Shown one piece after another: positions 1-7,217 of a stretch of DNA of 30,625 bases. The stretch comes from an uncultured Eubacterium sp. (GTDB lineage Bacteria > Bacillota > Clostridia > Peptostreptococcales > Anaerovoracaceae). Location: NCBI GenBank assembly GCA_937966095.1, contig CALCKF010000107.1:1-30625 (forward strand), given 5' to 3'. A program made the position numbers and the translations under genes. The notes under the pieces were generated by a model. It worked only from the letters and a program-made list of their open reading frames with translations, ran no database searches and had not been told where the DNA came from. The number at the start of each line of letters is the position of its first letter. Within the stretch, counting starts at the first letter, position 1.

Positions 1-3
1 CCG

Positions 4-711
4 TCACACGCAGCGTGCAGGGGAAAGCGATGCGCGCGTCCGACTGTATTTTGATCCCATACCTTCGCCCATATCTGCATCTGTATAAGGATCGCATGGT
101 TTTGCCTGAAGCACCTGATCAATACCATGATATACAAAAATATAGATTATAAGACCTGCCAGTATTACAGCCATTGCAACAGCTGATATCCTTGTAAACC
201 ATTTCATCACTGTCGGGCCAAACCAAGCTATAATAGTTCCTCCTACCAATGCAAACAACGCAAAAATGGACACTGCAAGACCTTCATTGGCCCAAAATCC
301 AGAACCACCTAGCATTTCAACAAATTTAATTGCACTCTGTCCAAACATAAGTGTTGCCAATGCAAGAGCCGGATAACAAGCAATAAGGAAAAAGAATGTC
401 ATCAATATCGAACCTTTTTGTCCGAAAACGCCAACTGTGACAGTTAACTGTTCACATCCGTATCTTGATGAAGCAATAGACAAAAATGAAATTAGAAAAA
501 TACCCACACAATTTCCAAAAAGAATGACCGGTATAGCCTGATATGCGGGAAGCAAACACCCTGCCTGGCTTCCGGTCAGGAAAAACCATGCCGCAATACC
601 AAAACAAATTTGTACAAAAATCAAATCCCAAGTCCCATATATACGATCACTTTTCTTTGCTGGTAACAAGGATGTATATACTGCACCCTGAACATTATCC
701 TTACCTGCCAT
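4..711 (-). CDS. NCS1-family nucleobase/cation symporter, truncated at the window edge
   Basis: This is the N-terminal half of a membrane transporter resembling the nucleobase:cation symporter-1 (NCS1) family, which imports purines, pyrimidines, hydantoins or allantoin. The readable part starts with a short hydrophilic segment and has about six hydrophobic helices, including an early GTWDLIFVQICFGIAAWFF stretch typical of the first NCS1 helix. Family members usually have about 12 helices and 400-500 residues, so half is missing. I chose the ATG at 711 because AAGGAGG sits 8 bases upstream; an in-frame GTG at 720 lies inside that site. The last 16 or so residues before a stop at 4-6 (SKYSRTRASLSPARCV) do not look like an NCS1 helix. 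Another frame (GIKIQSDARIAFPC...) stays open to the edge, so a frameshift or assembly error in the last 60 bases is likely. The gene follows a 74-codon membrane protein by 16 bases. Substrate is not determinable here. Confidence 0.7.
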   Translation of the reverse strand: MAGKDNVQGAVYTSLLPAKKSDRIYGTWDLIFVQICFGIAAWFFLTGSQAGCLLPAYQAIPVILFGNCVGIFLISFLSIASSRYGCEQLTVTVGVFGQKGSILMTFFFLIACYPALALATLMFGQSAIKFVEMLGGSGFWANEGLAVSIFALFALVGGTIIAWFGPTVMKWFTRISAVAMAVILAGLIIYIFVYHGIDQVLQAKPCDPYTDADMGEGMGSKYSRTRASLSPARCV

Positions 712-727
712 TACATCCACCTCCTTA

Positions 728-952
728 TTACATTATCAATACTGCAATAATAAAATAAACTACGATTATAGCATTGACCGTTGCGGCAAAAATAAAATCT
801 CCTTTTCTAATTTTAGGAACATATCCAGGGCCGCCCGTTGAAGCAGACGGTTCATAATTTTTTTCAAAATCAAGCACTCTCTCTTCTAATTCTTTACGCA
901 TATCTGGTGATAACCCTCCAATATCTATCGGAAGTTTTTCGATAGGTAACAT
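728..952 (-). CDS. Small single-helix membrane protein upstream of the permease
   Basis: This is a 74-residue protein of unrecognised family. Residues 1-50 are charged and soluble (LEERVLDFEKNYEPSAST, then a GGPGY turn and basic KIRKGD). Residues 51-73 form one strongly hydrophobic helix (FIFAATVNAIIVVYFIIAVL) that ends almost at the C-terminus. The basic residues before the helix suggest the N-terminus stays in the cytoplasm. The ATG at 952 is preceded by TAGGAGGTGAAAAA, a near-perfect ribosome site; a longer reading to 1018 has no such support. The stop lies just ahead of the permease ribosome site, so the two genes are almost certainly cotranscribed and translationally coupled. By analogy with small accessory subunits encoded beside other symporters, it may assist the permease. 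That role is inference from position and topology only. Confidence 0.7.
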   Translation of the reverse strand: MLPIEKLPIDIGGLSPDMRKELEERVLDFEKNYEPSASTGGPGYVPKIRKGDFIFAATVNAIIVVYFIIAVLIM

Positions 953-1018
953 TTTTTCACCTCCTAAACCATCACTTTGTGCACAATAGATATCTCCTAT
1001 ATTACAAATTCTCAGCAA

Positions 1019-1032
1019 AAGTTAATTAACTT
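1019..1032. promoter_or_regulatory. Perfect 14-bp palindrome, possible operator
   Basis: AAGTTAATTAACTT reads identically on both strands. It lies about 67 bases upstream of the start of the small membrane protein gene, in AT-rich DNA where that operon's promoter must be. A dimeric regulator could bind here. No regulator is identified, and AT-rich DNA gives short palindromes by chance. Confidence 0.3.
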
Positions 1033-1157
1033 ATTTATATTATATAGGAATCCAATTTTTCAGAAAATTATACTAAAGGATAATTTTATTTATAGCTAAT
1101 ATCCGCTAGTATACAACTTGATTTTATATACTATTAATTTAATATTTTTATTTTCAC

Positions 1158-1196
1158 AAAAAAATGCCATTAAAGCTCTCGAGCTTATGGCATTTT
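1158..1196 (-). terminator. Bidirectional hairpin terminator after dusB
   Basis: The arms AAAATGCCAT (1161-1170) and ATGGCATTTT (1187-1196) pair perfectly. An inner AAGCTC/GAGCTT stem stacks on them with only a two-base TA bulge, giving a 16-bp hairpin. Reading the minus strand, it is followed by a run of seven T (1164-1158), as expected of an intrinsic terminator. It would end coaX-dusB transcription and insulate the downstream permease operon. Confidence 0.85.
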
Positions 1197-1412
1197 AATC
1201 AATTAAAAATTTTTTACGTTAAAATTCAACAGCTAAAATCTATGACAACATCTTCCTTCCGGCTTTCAGTATAAGTTTCATCAAATTTTTATTATTACAT
1301 TAATATTATACTCATACGGAGTTTCATCGTAATAAGTGTATCATGTCTTATCCAATATATGTAACACGGTATGATTGTTTAATAAAATAGTATATTAAAT
1401 CTTAATTATCAA
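1197..1412. other. AT-rich spacer between dusB and its terminator
   Basis: These 216 bases separate the dusB stop codon from the first convincing terminator. They hold no ORF longer than about 13 codons, no tRNA and no long repeat. Reading the minus strand there are promoter-like AT-rich hexamers and a tiny ORF (MKLILKAGRKMLS), neither convincing. The stretch could be a long 3' untranslated region or a small RNA ending at the 1158-1196 hairpin. Confidence 0.3.
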
Positions 1413-2384
1413 TTATAATATTGATTTCACAACATTTTTCATTTCCTCTGCATCGGTTATACTGTTAGTACGTCTCCTCAATGCAGCAGCACCATGCATC
1501 CCCTTTATATACCATCCTATATGCTTGCGTATCTCCCGAACGGCTATATTTTCACCTTTATTCCTTACGATCATATCAAAATGCTTCAGAAGCATATCTA
1601 TCCGTTCATGATTTGAAGGCGGATCCGGCATCTGTCCGTTCATCCATATGCTTACAGCATCTCTGAATATCCATGGATTGCCCAGAGCGCCCCTTGCTAT
1701 CATCACACCGTCGCATCCTGTCTGCTCCATCATACTGACAGCATCATATCCTGTAAACACATCACCGTTTCCTATTACCGGGATTCTAACATTTTTCTTT
1801 ACTTTCGCTATAGCTTCCCAATCCGCTTTTCCCTCATAGTACTGCTCTCTTGTCCTTCCATGTACTGTTATGGCCGCTGCTCCGGCAGATTCAAGCGCTT
1901 TGGCTGCTTCTACCGATATGTCGCTGTTCCTGTCAAATCCTTTTCTTATCTTTGCAGTCACAGGCTTACCTGCATTTTTCACCATAGACCTTACTACATC
2001 ATAGAGAACATCCAGTTTTTTAAGAAGAGCCGATCCTTCTCCATTTTTTACTATCTTAGGCACAGGGCAACCTGCATTAAGATCAATCAGGACATTTTTT
2101 TGACTTCTAAGCTCCTTTGCTGCAAATTCCATTATTTCCGGATCACTCCCGAACAGCTGAAATGCTACAGGACCTTCATCTTCGCCAATCTCAAGCAGAC
2201 TGTGGCTTTTCCTGTCGCCATACCACAGTCCCTTCGCACTTACCATTTCTGTATAAACCAAAGAAGCCCCCTGCTTGGCACAGAGGCTTCTCATCGCTTT
2301 ATCCGTTATACCCGCCAGCGGTGCAAGAATAAAAGGGGTTTCCAATCTAAAATTTCCTATGTTAAAAGTCTTCTTCATATTCAT
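1413..2384 (-). CDS. dusB: tRNA-dihydrouridine synthase (DusB family)
   Basis: This flavoenzyme reduces uridines in the D-loop of tRNAs to dihydrouridine using FMN and NAD(P)H. The roughly 323-residue protein opens with the TIM-barrel start TPFILAPLAGITDKAMR. It carries the Dus signature LNAGCPVPKIVKNGEGSALL, whose cysteine (about residue 106) is the general acid, then TAKIRKGFD, ITVHGRTREQYY, the phosphate-binding IPVIGNGDVF and GVMIARGALGNPW, and a C-terminal helical domain. The start overlaps the end of coaX. ATG 2384 is chosen, but GTG 2390 and ATG 2378 are possible because the ribosome site (AAGGG) is weak and lies within coaX. A coaX-dusB order is also found in the Bacillus ftsH region, although there other genes intervene. 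The gene ends 217 bases before a terminator. Confidence 0.93.
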   Translation of the reverse strand: MNMKKTFNIGNFRLETPFILAPLAGITDKAMRSLCAKQGASLVYTEMVSAKGLWYGDRKSHSLLEIGEDEGPVAFQLFGSDPEIMEFAAKELRSQKNVLIDLNAGCPVPKIVKNGEGSALLKKLDVLYDVVRSMVKNAGKPVTAKIRKGFDRNSDISVEAAKALESAGAAAITVHGRTREQYYEGKADWEAIAKVKKNVRIPVIGNGDVFTGYDAVSMMEQTGCDGVMIARGALGNPWIFRDAVSIWMNGQMPDPPSNHERIDMLLKHFDMIVRNKGENIAVREIRKHIGWYIKGMHGAAALRRRTNSITDAEEMKNVVKSIL

Positions 2385-3213
2385 CTGCACATTTGCCCTT
2401 GTCCGGTTTTACATTTGATTTTCTCGACTTCTTATTTTTTTCATATATAAGCCGAAGGCCCTCCAGCGTCAGCATTTTATCTACGTGATCGATACAATCT
2501 ATACCGGAATCTATCATAGTGGCAAGACCGCCGGTAGCTATGACCTTCACTTCTGCCGAATCATCGTTACTGTATTCCTGCAGCTCCTTCTTCATCTTTT
2601 TTACTATATAATCCACCATTCCCATATGTCCATATACAAGACCTGACTGCATGCTGTTTATTGTATTACGACATATAACATGACCTGGTTCCTCCAACTC
2701 GACCTTAGGAAGCTTGGCCGTTTTTTCAAAAAGCGCCTCTGACGATATCTTAAGACCGGGAGCTATGGTTCCTCCTATATATTCAGCCTTTTCAGATACG
2801 GCGCAGAATGTTGTTGCCGTACCGAAATCTATGATTATAAGCGGACCGCCATACTTTGCATGGGCGGCTACAGCATTGACTATCCTGTCTGATCCCACCT
2901 GCTTTGGATTATCATATTTTACAACGAGTCCTGTCTTTATCCCGGCGCCTATTACTATAGCCTTTCTCTTAAAGTATTTCATCGACAGATGCTGCAGAGT
3001 ATAAAGTACAGAAGGTACTACCGTGGAAATTATGACATCTTTTACATTTTCCACTTTAAGACCTTCATACTTGAACAATTCCCCTATGATCATCCCGTAT
3101 TCGTCAGCGCTTTTATTATTGTCCGTTTCAAGTCTCCAGCTGGTTATCATCTTTCCGTCTTTGAAGACTCCTAATACTATATTGGTATTTCCAACATCAA
3201 ATGCCAGTAACAT
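2362..3213 (-). CDS. coaX: Type III pantothenate kinase
   Basis: CoaX phosphorylates pantothenate in the first step of coenzyme A synthesis. The 283-residue protein shows the ASKHA-fold signatures: the N-terminal phosphate loop AFDVGNTNIVLGVF (residues 4-17), the pantothenate-site block NPKQVGSDRIVNAVAA, the DFGTATTFC phosphate-2 loop, and the GGTIAPGLKIS segment. Type III enzymes are typically about 255-260 residues. The extra 20-25 residues form a lysine-rich then acidic tail (KNKKSRKSNVKPDKGK...EYEEDF) in the stretch that overlaps dusB. AAGGAGAAGCTC precedes the ATG at 3213. A strong extended -10 element lies upstream, so coaX can be transcribed apart from the biotin-carrier gene before it. 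Coenzyme A supply is relevant to the neighbouring CoA-ester decarboxylase, but the link may be only positional. Confidence 0.93.
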   Translation of the reverse strand: MLLAFDVGNTNIVLGVFKDGKMITSWRLETDNNKSADEYGMIIGELFKYEGLKVENVKDVIISTVVPSVLYTLQHLSMKYFKRKAIVIGAGIKTGLVVKYDNPKQVGSDRIVNAVAAHAKYGGPLIIIDFGTATTFCAVSEKAEYIGGTIAPGLKISSEALFEKTAKLPKVELEEPGHVICRNTINSMQSGLVYGHMGMVDYIVKKMKKELQEYSNDDSAEVKVIATGGLATMIDSGIDCIDHVDKMLTLEGLRLIYEKNKKSRKSNVKPDKGKCADEYEEDF

Positions 3214-3254
3214 GAGCTTCTCCTTTGCCCTGCAGATTTTATAAACATGTCATA

Positions 3255-3286
3255 AATAGAGACGGTTTGCATAAACCGCCTCTATT
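3255..3286 (-). terminator. Hairpin after the biotin-carrier gene
   Basis: Arms 3255-3268 and 3273-3286 pair over 14 bases with one mismatch around a GCAT loop. On the minus strand it is followed by a weak T-rich stretch (TATTTATG). It sits just after the biotin-carrier stop codon and overlaps the predicted coaX -10 element, so it may be a leaky terminator. Confidence 0.55.
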
Positions 3287-3289
3287 GTA
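3284..3289 (-). promoter_or_regulatory. Extended -10 promoter for coaX
   Basis: On the minus strand TGGTACAAT gives an extended -10 (TGn plus TACAAT, 5 of 6 matches). The -35 region (TTTTGG) is poor, as often seen with extended -10 promoters. Transcription would start near 3277, inside the preceding hairpin. Confidence 0.45.
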
Positions 3290-3316
3290 CCATAAATATA
3301 TTGAATCCAAAATACT

Positions 3317-3697
3317 TTATTTAAGAGTTACAAGAACATCTCCGGCATTTACAGATGCGCCCTTTGCTGCAGGTACGGTATCTACAGTTCCTGCTGCAGG
3401 TGCCATGATCTCATTTTCCATCTTCATGGCTTCCAGAATAACCAGGATATCTCCTTTATTTACAGACTGTCCAGGACTTACCTTCACATCAAGTATAGTT
3501 CCGGGCATCGGTGCCGATACTGTGTTTGCACCACCTGCAGGGGCAGGAGCTGCCGCAGGAGCAGGCGCTGCAGGTGCAGGTGCTGCCGCAGGGGCTGCTG
3601 CTGCAGGTGCAGGTGCTGCAGGTGCTGCTGAGCCACCGGCTTCTTCTACTTCAACTGCATATGTTGTTCCGTTAACAGTGATATTATATCTTTTCAT
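3317..3697 (-). CDS. mmdC: Biotin carboxyl-carrier subunit (gamma) of an acyl-CoA decarboxylase
   Basis: This 126-residue protein carries the biotin that shuttles CO2 between enzyme subunits. The C-terminal biotinyl domain starts around residue 58 and contains the biotin lysine in EAMKMEN (K92) and a preceding APMPGTI strand. Residues 1-20 form the short N-terminal strand segment (MKRYNITVNGTTYAVEVEE) seen in methylmalonyl-CoA and oxaloacetate decarboxylase carriers. Between them lies an almost pure alanine/proline linker (residues 23-54), a flexible tether. I chose ATG 3697 because AAAGGA lies 10 bases before it; an upstream in-frame start would add only MLKGKKA. It is the third gene of a cluster with the carboxyltransferase and OadG-like subunits. 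The symbol assumes the substrate is methylmalonyl-CoA, which the sequence alone does not prove. Confidence 0.88.
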   Translation of the reverse strand: MKRYNITVNGTTYAVEVEEAGGSAAPAAPAPAAAAPAAAPAPAAPAPAAAPAPAGGANTVSAPMPGTILDVKVSPGQSVNKGDILVILEAMKMENEIMAPAAGTVDTVPAAKGASVNAGDVLVTLK

Positions 3698-3758
3698 AGC
3701 TTTTTTTCCTTTCAACAAATTTCATATTATCTTATTGATAAATCAATGTGTAAGTCTG

Positions 3759-4178
3759 TTAAAATTTTCTGCTTTCTATACAGTCCTCCCTGGCTGCATT
3801 AGACCAAGGAGTTATCTCTCCGGAAACTCTTCTGATTTTCCGTACTACCAGATTTCCGGCCCCCCCGTTTTCCTGGTATACTGCTATAGCTGCCGCAATA
3901 ACTGCTGCTATGACATCCTGATCGCTTGTCTCTGCTACTTGTGATATTGCGGCTTCTGAGGGCGTGGCGGCGGCAACTGTCTTCTCCGACGCCTTATCTC
4001 CTTTCTGAGCTCTGCTCATAAATTTACCCATCAGCAATACAAAAGCCCATAACAATATGAGTACACAAAATGTAATACCCATTCCCATTATCATAGTTAC
4101 CGTAGAACCCAGCATCTTCTCGCCGAATCCCAGAGAATCAAACAATGAGGGATCTGCAAATTTTTCCATTAAACCCAT
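3759..4178 (-). CDS. mmdD: OadG-family small membrane subunit (delta) of a sodium-pump decarboxylase
   Basis: This 139-residue protein has the layout of OadG/MmdD subunits: a short N-terminal part, one transmembrane helix (about residues 25-50, with TMIMGMGITFCVLILLWAFVL), a basic post-helix segment, a variable alanine/glutamate-rich linker, then a conserved-looking C-terminus with VAAVIAAAIAVY-like helix and TPWSNAAREDCIESRK. In characterised enzymes this subunit anchors and stabilises the complex at the membrane, joining the carboxyltransferase to the sodium-pumping beta subunit. The ATG at 4178 follows TAGGAGGTGACGAT, in which the TAG is the stop of the carboxyltransferase gene, so translation is coupled. 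Its presence argues for a membrane decarboxylase rather than a soluble propionyl-CoA carboxylase. Confidence 0.85.
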   Translation of the reverse strand: MGLMEKFADPSLFDSLGFGEKMLGSTVTMIMGMGITFCVLILLWAFVLLMGKFMSRAQKGDKASEKTVAAATPSEAAISQVAETSDQDVIAAVIAAAIAVYQENGGAGNLVVRKIRRVSGEITPWSNAAREDCIESRKF

Positions 4179-4189
4179 ATCGTCACCTC

Positions 4190-5737
4190 CTAAAGCGGAA
4201 TATTACCGTGCTTCTTGGCAGGTAATGATTCTCTCTTAGTGCTCAACATATCAAATGCGCTTACAACTCTCTGTCTTGTAGTTGCCGGTTCTATGACATC
4301 ATCTACGTATCCGAGAGCTGCTGCAACATAAGGATTATTGAATTTTTCTTCATATTCTGCGATCTTCTCTGCCCTCAGAGCGTCAGGATCGTCAGATGCC
4401 TTTATCTCCTTTTTGATAGAAGAAATAATGTTTACTGCGCCAGATGCCCCCATTACTGCGATCTGAGCTGTAGGCCATGCCATTACCATATCTGCGCCAA
4501 GTTCCTTGTTGCACATCCCTATATATGCACCGCCATATGCCTTTCTCAATATAACGGTAACCTTAGGAACAGTTGCTTCGCAGTAAGCATAGAGCATCTT
4601 TGCCCCATGTCTTATTATTCCTCCATATTCCTGACCTGTTCCCGGCAAAAAACCAGGAACATCTTCTATAGTAAGAAGAGGTATATTAAATGCATCACAT
4701 CTCCTTATGAACCTTGCAGCTTTATCGGAAGCATCTATATCAAGGCATCCTGCCCCAAACTTAGGCTGATTGGCTATAACACCCACTGTAGATCCATCAA
4801 GTCTTATGAAACATGTTATTATATTCTTTGCATAATGAGGCATTACATCATATACTTTGCCGTTATCTGCTATTTTAACGATCACATCATACATATCGTA
4901 TGCCTTGTTGGGATTATCCGGAATGATATCATTGAACTCTGGTATCATCCTGTTAATATCATCTTCACATGCGTAGACAGGAGCGGTCTCCATATTGTTT
5001 GAAGGCATATAGCTCAGCAGTTCTCTTACCATCATAAGCGTTTCGGTGTCATCTTTACCCACAAAATGTGCAACACCGCTGACAGTATTATGAGTCATGG
5101 CTCCACCCAGCTGCTCCGCAGTTACCTCTTCACCTGTAACAGTCTTTATCACCTCAGGTCCGGTTATAAACATCTGGCTTGTCTTATCCACCATAAATAC
5201 AAAATCGGTTATAGCCGGTGAATAAACAGCTCCTCCGGCACAAGGGCCCATTATTACCGATATCTGCGGGATGACTCCCGATGATATGGTATTATTGTGA
5301 AATATCTTGCCAAATCCGGAAAGAGCGGCAACGCCTTCTTCAACTCTTGCGCCGCCTGAATCCTGAAGTCCTACGATAGGTGCTCCCATCTTGAGCGCCA
5401 TTCCCTGCACCTTAACGATCTTTTCAGCGTGATATTCACCAAGTGAACCGCCGCTTACCGTAAAGTCCTGTGCAAAAGCAAATACCAGTCTGCCGTCTAT
5501 CTGACCATATCCCGTTACAACACCGTCGCCCGGCAGCTCTTTTTCATCCATGCCAAAATTACTGCATCTGTGTTTAACGAAAGCGTCGATTTCAACAAAA
5601 CTGTCTTTATCAAAAAGAATGTCCAGTCTCTCTCTTGCAGTCAGCTTGCCTTTAGCATGCTGAGCTTCGATTCTCTTTTCGCCTCCGCCTTGTGCAAACG
5701 TTTCTTTGATCTTGCGGAGTTCTTCCAGCTTGTTCAT
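4190..5737 (-). CDS. mmdA: Acyl-CoA carboxyltransferase alpha subunit (methylmalonyl-CoA decarboxylase type)
   Basis: This 515-residue protein is a crotonase-fold carboxyltransferase that moves the carboxyl group from an acyl-CoA, probably (S)-methylmalonyl-CoA, onto biotin. The N-terminal half has RERLDILFDKDSFVEID, the CoA-binding DSGGARVEEG (126-135) and MGPCAGGAVYSPA (163-175). The C-terminal half has EDVPGFLPGTGQE (359-370), RKAYGGAYIGM (398-408) and MGASGAVNI (429-437). Length and motifs fit MmdA or PccB; glutaconyl-CoA decarboxylase GcdA is longer. An accompanying OadG-like subunit favours MmdA. A perfect AAGGAGGGAG precedes ATG 5737. A matching promoter lies at 5806-5834. The beta subunit that performs decarboxylation and sodium transport is not in this window. 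Confidence 0.88.
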   Translation of the reverse strand: MNKLEELRKIKETFAQGGGEKRIEAQHAKGKLTARERLDILFDKDSFVEIDAFVKHRCSNFGMDEKELPGDGVVTGYGQIDGRLVFAFAQDFTVSGGSLGEYHAEKIVKVQGMALKMGAPIVGLQDSGGARVEEGVAALSGFGKIFHNNTISSGVIPQISVIMGPCAGGAVYSPAITDFVFMVDKTSQMFITGPEVIKTVTGEEVTAEQLGGAMTHNTVSGVAHFVGKDDTETLMMVRELLSYMPSNNMETAPVYACEDDINRMIPEFNDIIPDNPNKAYDMYDVIVKIADNGKVYDVMPHYAKNIITCFIRLDGSTVGVIANQPKFGAGCLDIDASDKAARFIRRCDAFNIPLLTIEDVPGFLPGTGQEYGGIIRHGAKMLYAYCEATVPKVTVILRKAYGGAYIGMCNKELGADMVMAWPTAQIAVMGASGAVNIISSIKKEIKASDDPDALRAEKIAEYEEKFNNPYVAAALGYVDDVIEPATTRQRVVSAFDMLSTKRESLPAKKHGNIPL

Positions 5738-5805
5738 TTAAGCTCCCTCCTTATTAGTATTTTGAATTTATGTTCCAATACAAGTGTGTATGAAATATCA
5801 CTCTC

Positions 5806-5834
5806 ACTATAACTTAAACATTATGATTTTGCAA
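5806..5834 (-). promoter_or_regulatory. Sigma-A promoter of the decarboxylase operon
   Basis: On the minus strand TTGCAA (5834-5829) and TATAGT (5811-5806) are separated by exactly 17 bases. The -10 matches 5 of 6 and the -35 4 of 6. Transcription would start near 5799, about 60 bases ahead of the carboxyltransferase gene. Confidence 0.65.
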
Positions 5835-5881
5835 CTTGCTTTTTATTTGTATACATTATTCTTCCCGCATTCTGCTGTTAA

Positions 5882-5906
5882 AGTAAAAGACAGCCTGTCG
5901 GCTGTC
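5882..5906 (-). terminator. Intrinsic terminator after glyA
   Basis: GACAGCC (5889-5895) pairs with GGCTGTC (5900-5906) around a four-base loop. On the minus strand it is followed by TTTTACTTT. It lies 17 bases beyond the glyA stop codon and separates glyA from the decarboxylase operon. Confidence 0.8.
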
Positions 5907-5922
5907 GGTTCCCCTCGGTATG

Positions 5923-7176
5923 TCACCCTTTGAAATTCTTATGAAGAGGATATTTATCCGTCAGTTCCCTGACTATTGCCCTCGCTTTTTCCATAGCTTC
6001 AGAATCTTCCGGATTGTCTAAGACAAGAGCTATCGCATCTACCGTTCTGATCACATCTTCTTCTTCGAATCCTCTGCTGGTCATTGCCGGCGTTCCCAGA
6101 CGCAGTCCGCTTGTTACAAACGGGCTTTCAGGGTCATTAGGTATCGCATTCTTGTTTGTTGTTATATTGGCATCATCAAGGAGATTCTCTGCCAGTTTTC
6201 CCGTTATTCCCTTGTTTATCAGTTTTACCAGTACAAGATGGTTGTCAGTCCCCCCTGAAACCAGCTCAAAACCTTTATCATTAAGAGCCGTTGCCAGTGC
6301 TTTTGCATTGTTTATGACCTGCTGCTGGTAAACCTTGAATTCTGGTTCCATAGCCTCTTTGAAGCATACAGCTTTTGCCGCGATTATATGCATCAGAGGT
6401 CCGCCCTGAGTCCCGGGGAATATAGCTTTGTCAATAGCTTTTGCAAATTCCTTCCTGCATAGTATAAGTCCTCCTCTAGGGCCTCTTAATGTCTTATGGG
6501 TAGTGCTTGTAACTATATCTGCAAACTCCATAGGATTCGGGTGAAGACCAGCTGCCACAAGCCCCGCTATATGAGCCATATCTACCATAAGCAGAGCTCC
6601 GACCTCATCCGCGATTTCTCTGAATCTGTCAGTTCTTATCGTTCTCGGATATGCAGAAGCCCCCGCAACTATCAGCTTCGGCTTATGCTTGAGAGCCAAC
6701 TCCCTTACATTGTCAAAATCTATCATTTCCGTTTTCGGATCAAGACCGTAGGAAATGAAGTTATATAATTTCCCGGAAATATTGACCGGAGATCCGTGTG
6801 AAAGATGCCCTCCGTTGGAAAGATCCATGCCCAGCACTGTATCACCGGGCTCCAGTACGGCCTGATAAACCGCAGTATTTGCATTGGCTCCGGAATGAGG
6901 CTGTACATTTGCATGATCTGCTCCGAATATCTTCTTCACTCTTTCAATAGCCAGTGTTTCAACTTCGTCTACAAATTCACATCCGCCGTAATACCTTTTC
7001 CCTGGATAACCTTCCGCATACTTGTTGGTAAGTGCACTTCCGGAAGCCTCCATTATCTCATAATTGACAAAATTCTCGGATGCTATCATTTCGATTTTCG
7101 TTTCCTGACGGTTTATTTCCCTTTTGATAGCTGCAGTAATTTCAGGATCCGCCTTTTCAAGATAATTAAAGTACAT
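5923..7176 (-). CDS. glyA: Serine hydroxymethyltransferase
   Basis: GlyA is a PLP enzyme that converts serine and tetrahydrofolate to glycine and 5,10-methylene-tetrahydrofolate. The 417-residue length is typical. Visible signatures are IASENFVN near residue 31, GYPGKRYYGG (56-65), VQPHSGANAN (91-100), VDMAHIAGL (198-206), the PLP-lysine motif TSTTHKTLRGPRGG with K228, and GTPAMTSRG near the C-terminus. AGGAG lies 7 bases ahead of ATG 7176. The gene follows pucR by 41 bases, so it is probably the last cistron of an ftsH-pucR-glyA unit that ends at the 5882-5906 terminator. Its methylene-THF product, after oxidation to the 10-formyl form, can feed the two formyltransferases of the purine operon on the right. 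Confidence 0.97.
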   Translation of the reverse strand: MYFNYLEKADPEITAAIKREINRQETKIEMIASENFVNYEIMEASGSALTNKYAEGYPGKRYYGGCEFVDEVETLAIERVKKIFGADHANVQPHSGANANTAVYQAVLEPGDTVLGMDLSNGGHLSHGSPVNISGKLYNFISYGLDPKTEMIDFDNVRELALKHKPKLIVAGASAYPRTIRTDRFREIADEVGALLMVDMAHIAGLVAAGLHPNPMEFADIVTSTTHKTLRGPRGGLILCRKEFAKAIDKAIFPGTQGGPLMHIIAAKAVCFKEAMEPEFKVYQQQVINNAKALATALNDKGFELVSGGTDNHLVLVKLINKGITGKLAENLLDDANITTNKNAIPNDPESPFVTSGLRLGTPAMTSRGFEEEDVIRTVDAIALVLDNPEDSEAMEKARAIVRELTDKYPLHKNFKG

Positions 7177-7217
7177 ATTTTTCTCCTATCTCATCTATAA
7201 ATCAAATACAGCTTTTG

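Noticed and set aside
3225..3944. Long plus-strand ORF rich in alanine and glycine
   Set aside because: It lies antisense to the biotin-carrier gene; its composition is the mirror of the alanine/proline linker codons, and it has no ribosome site or recognisable domain.
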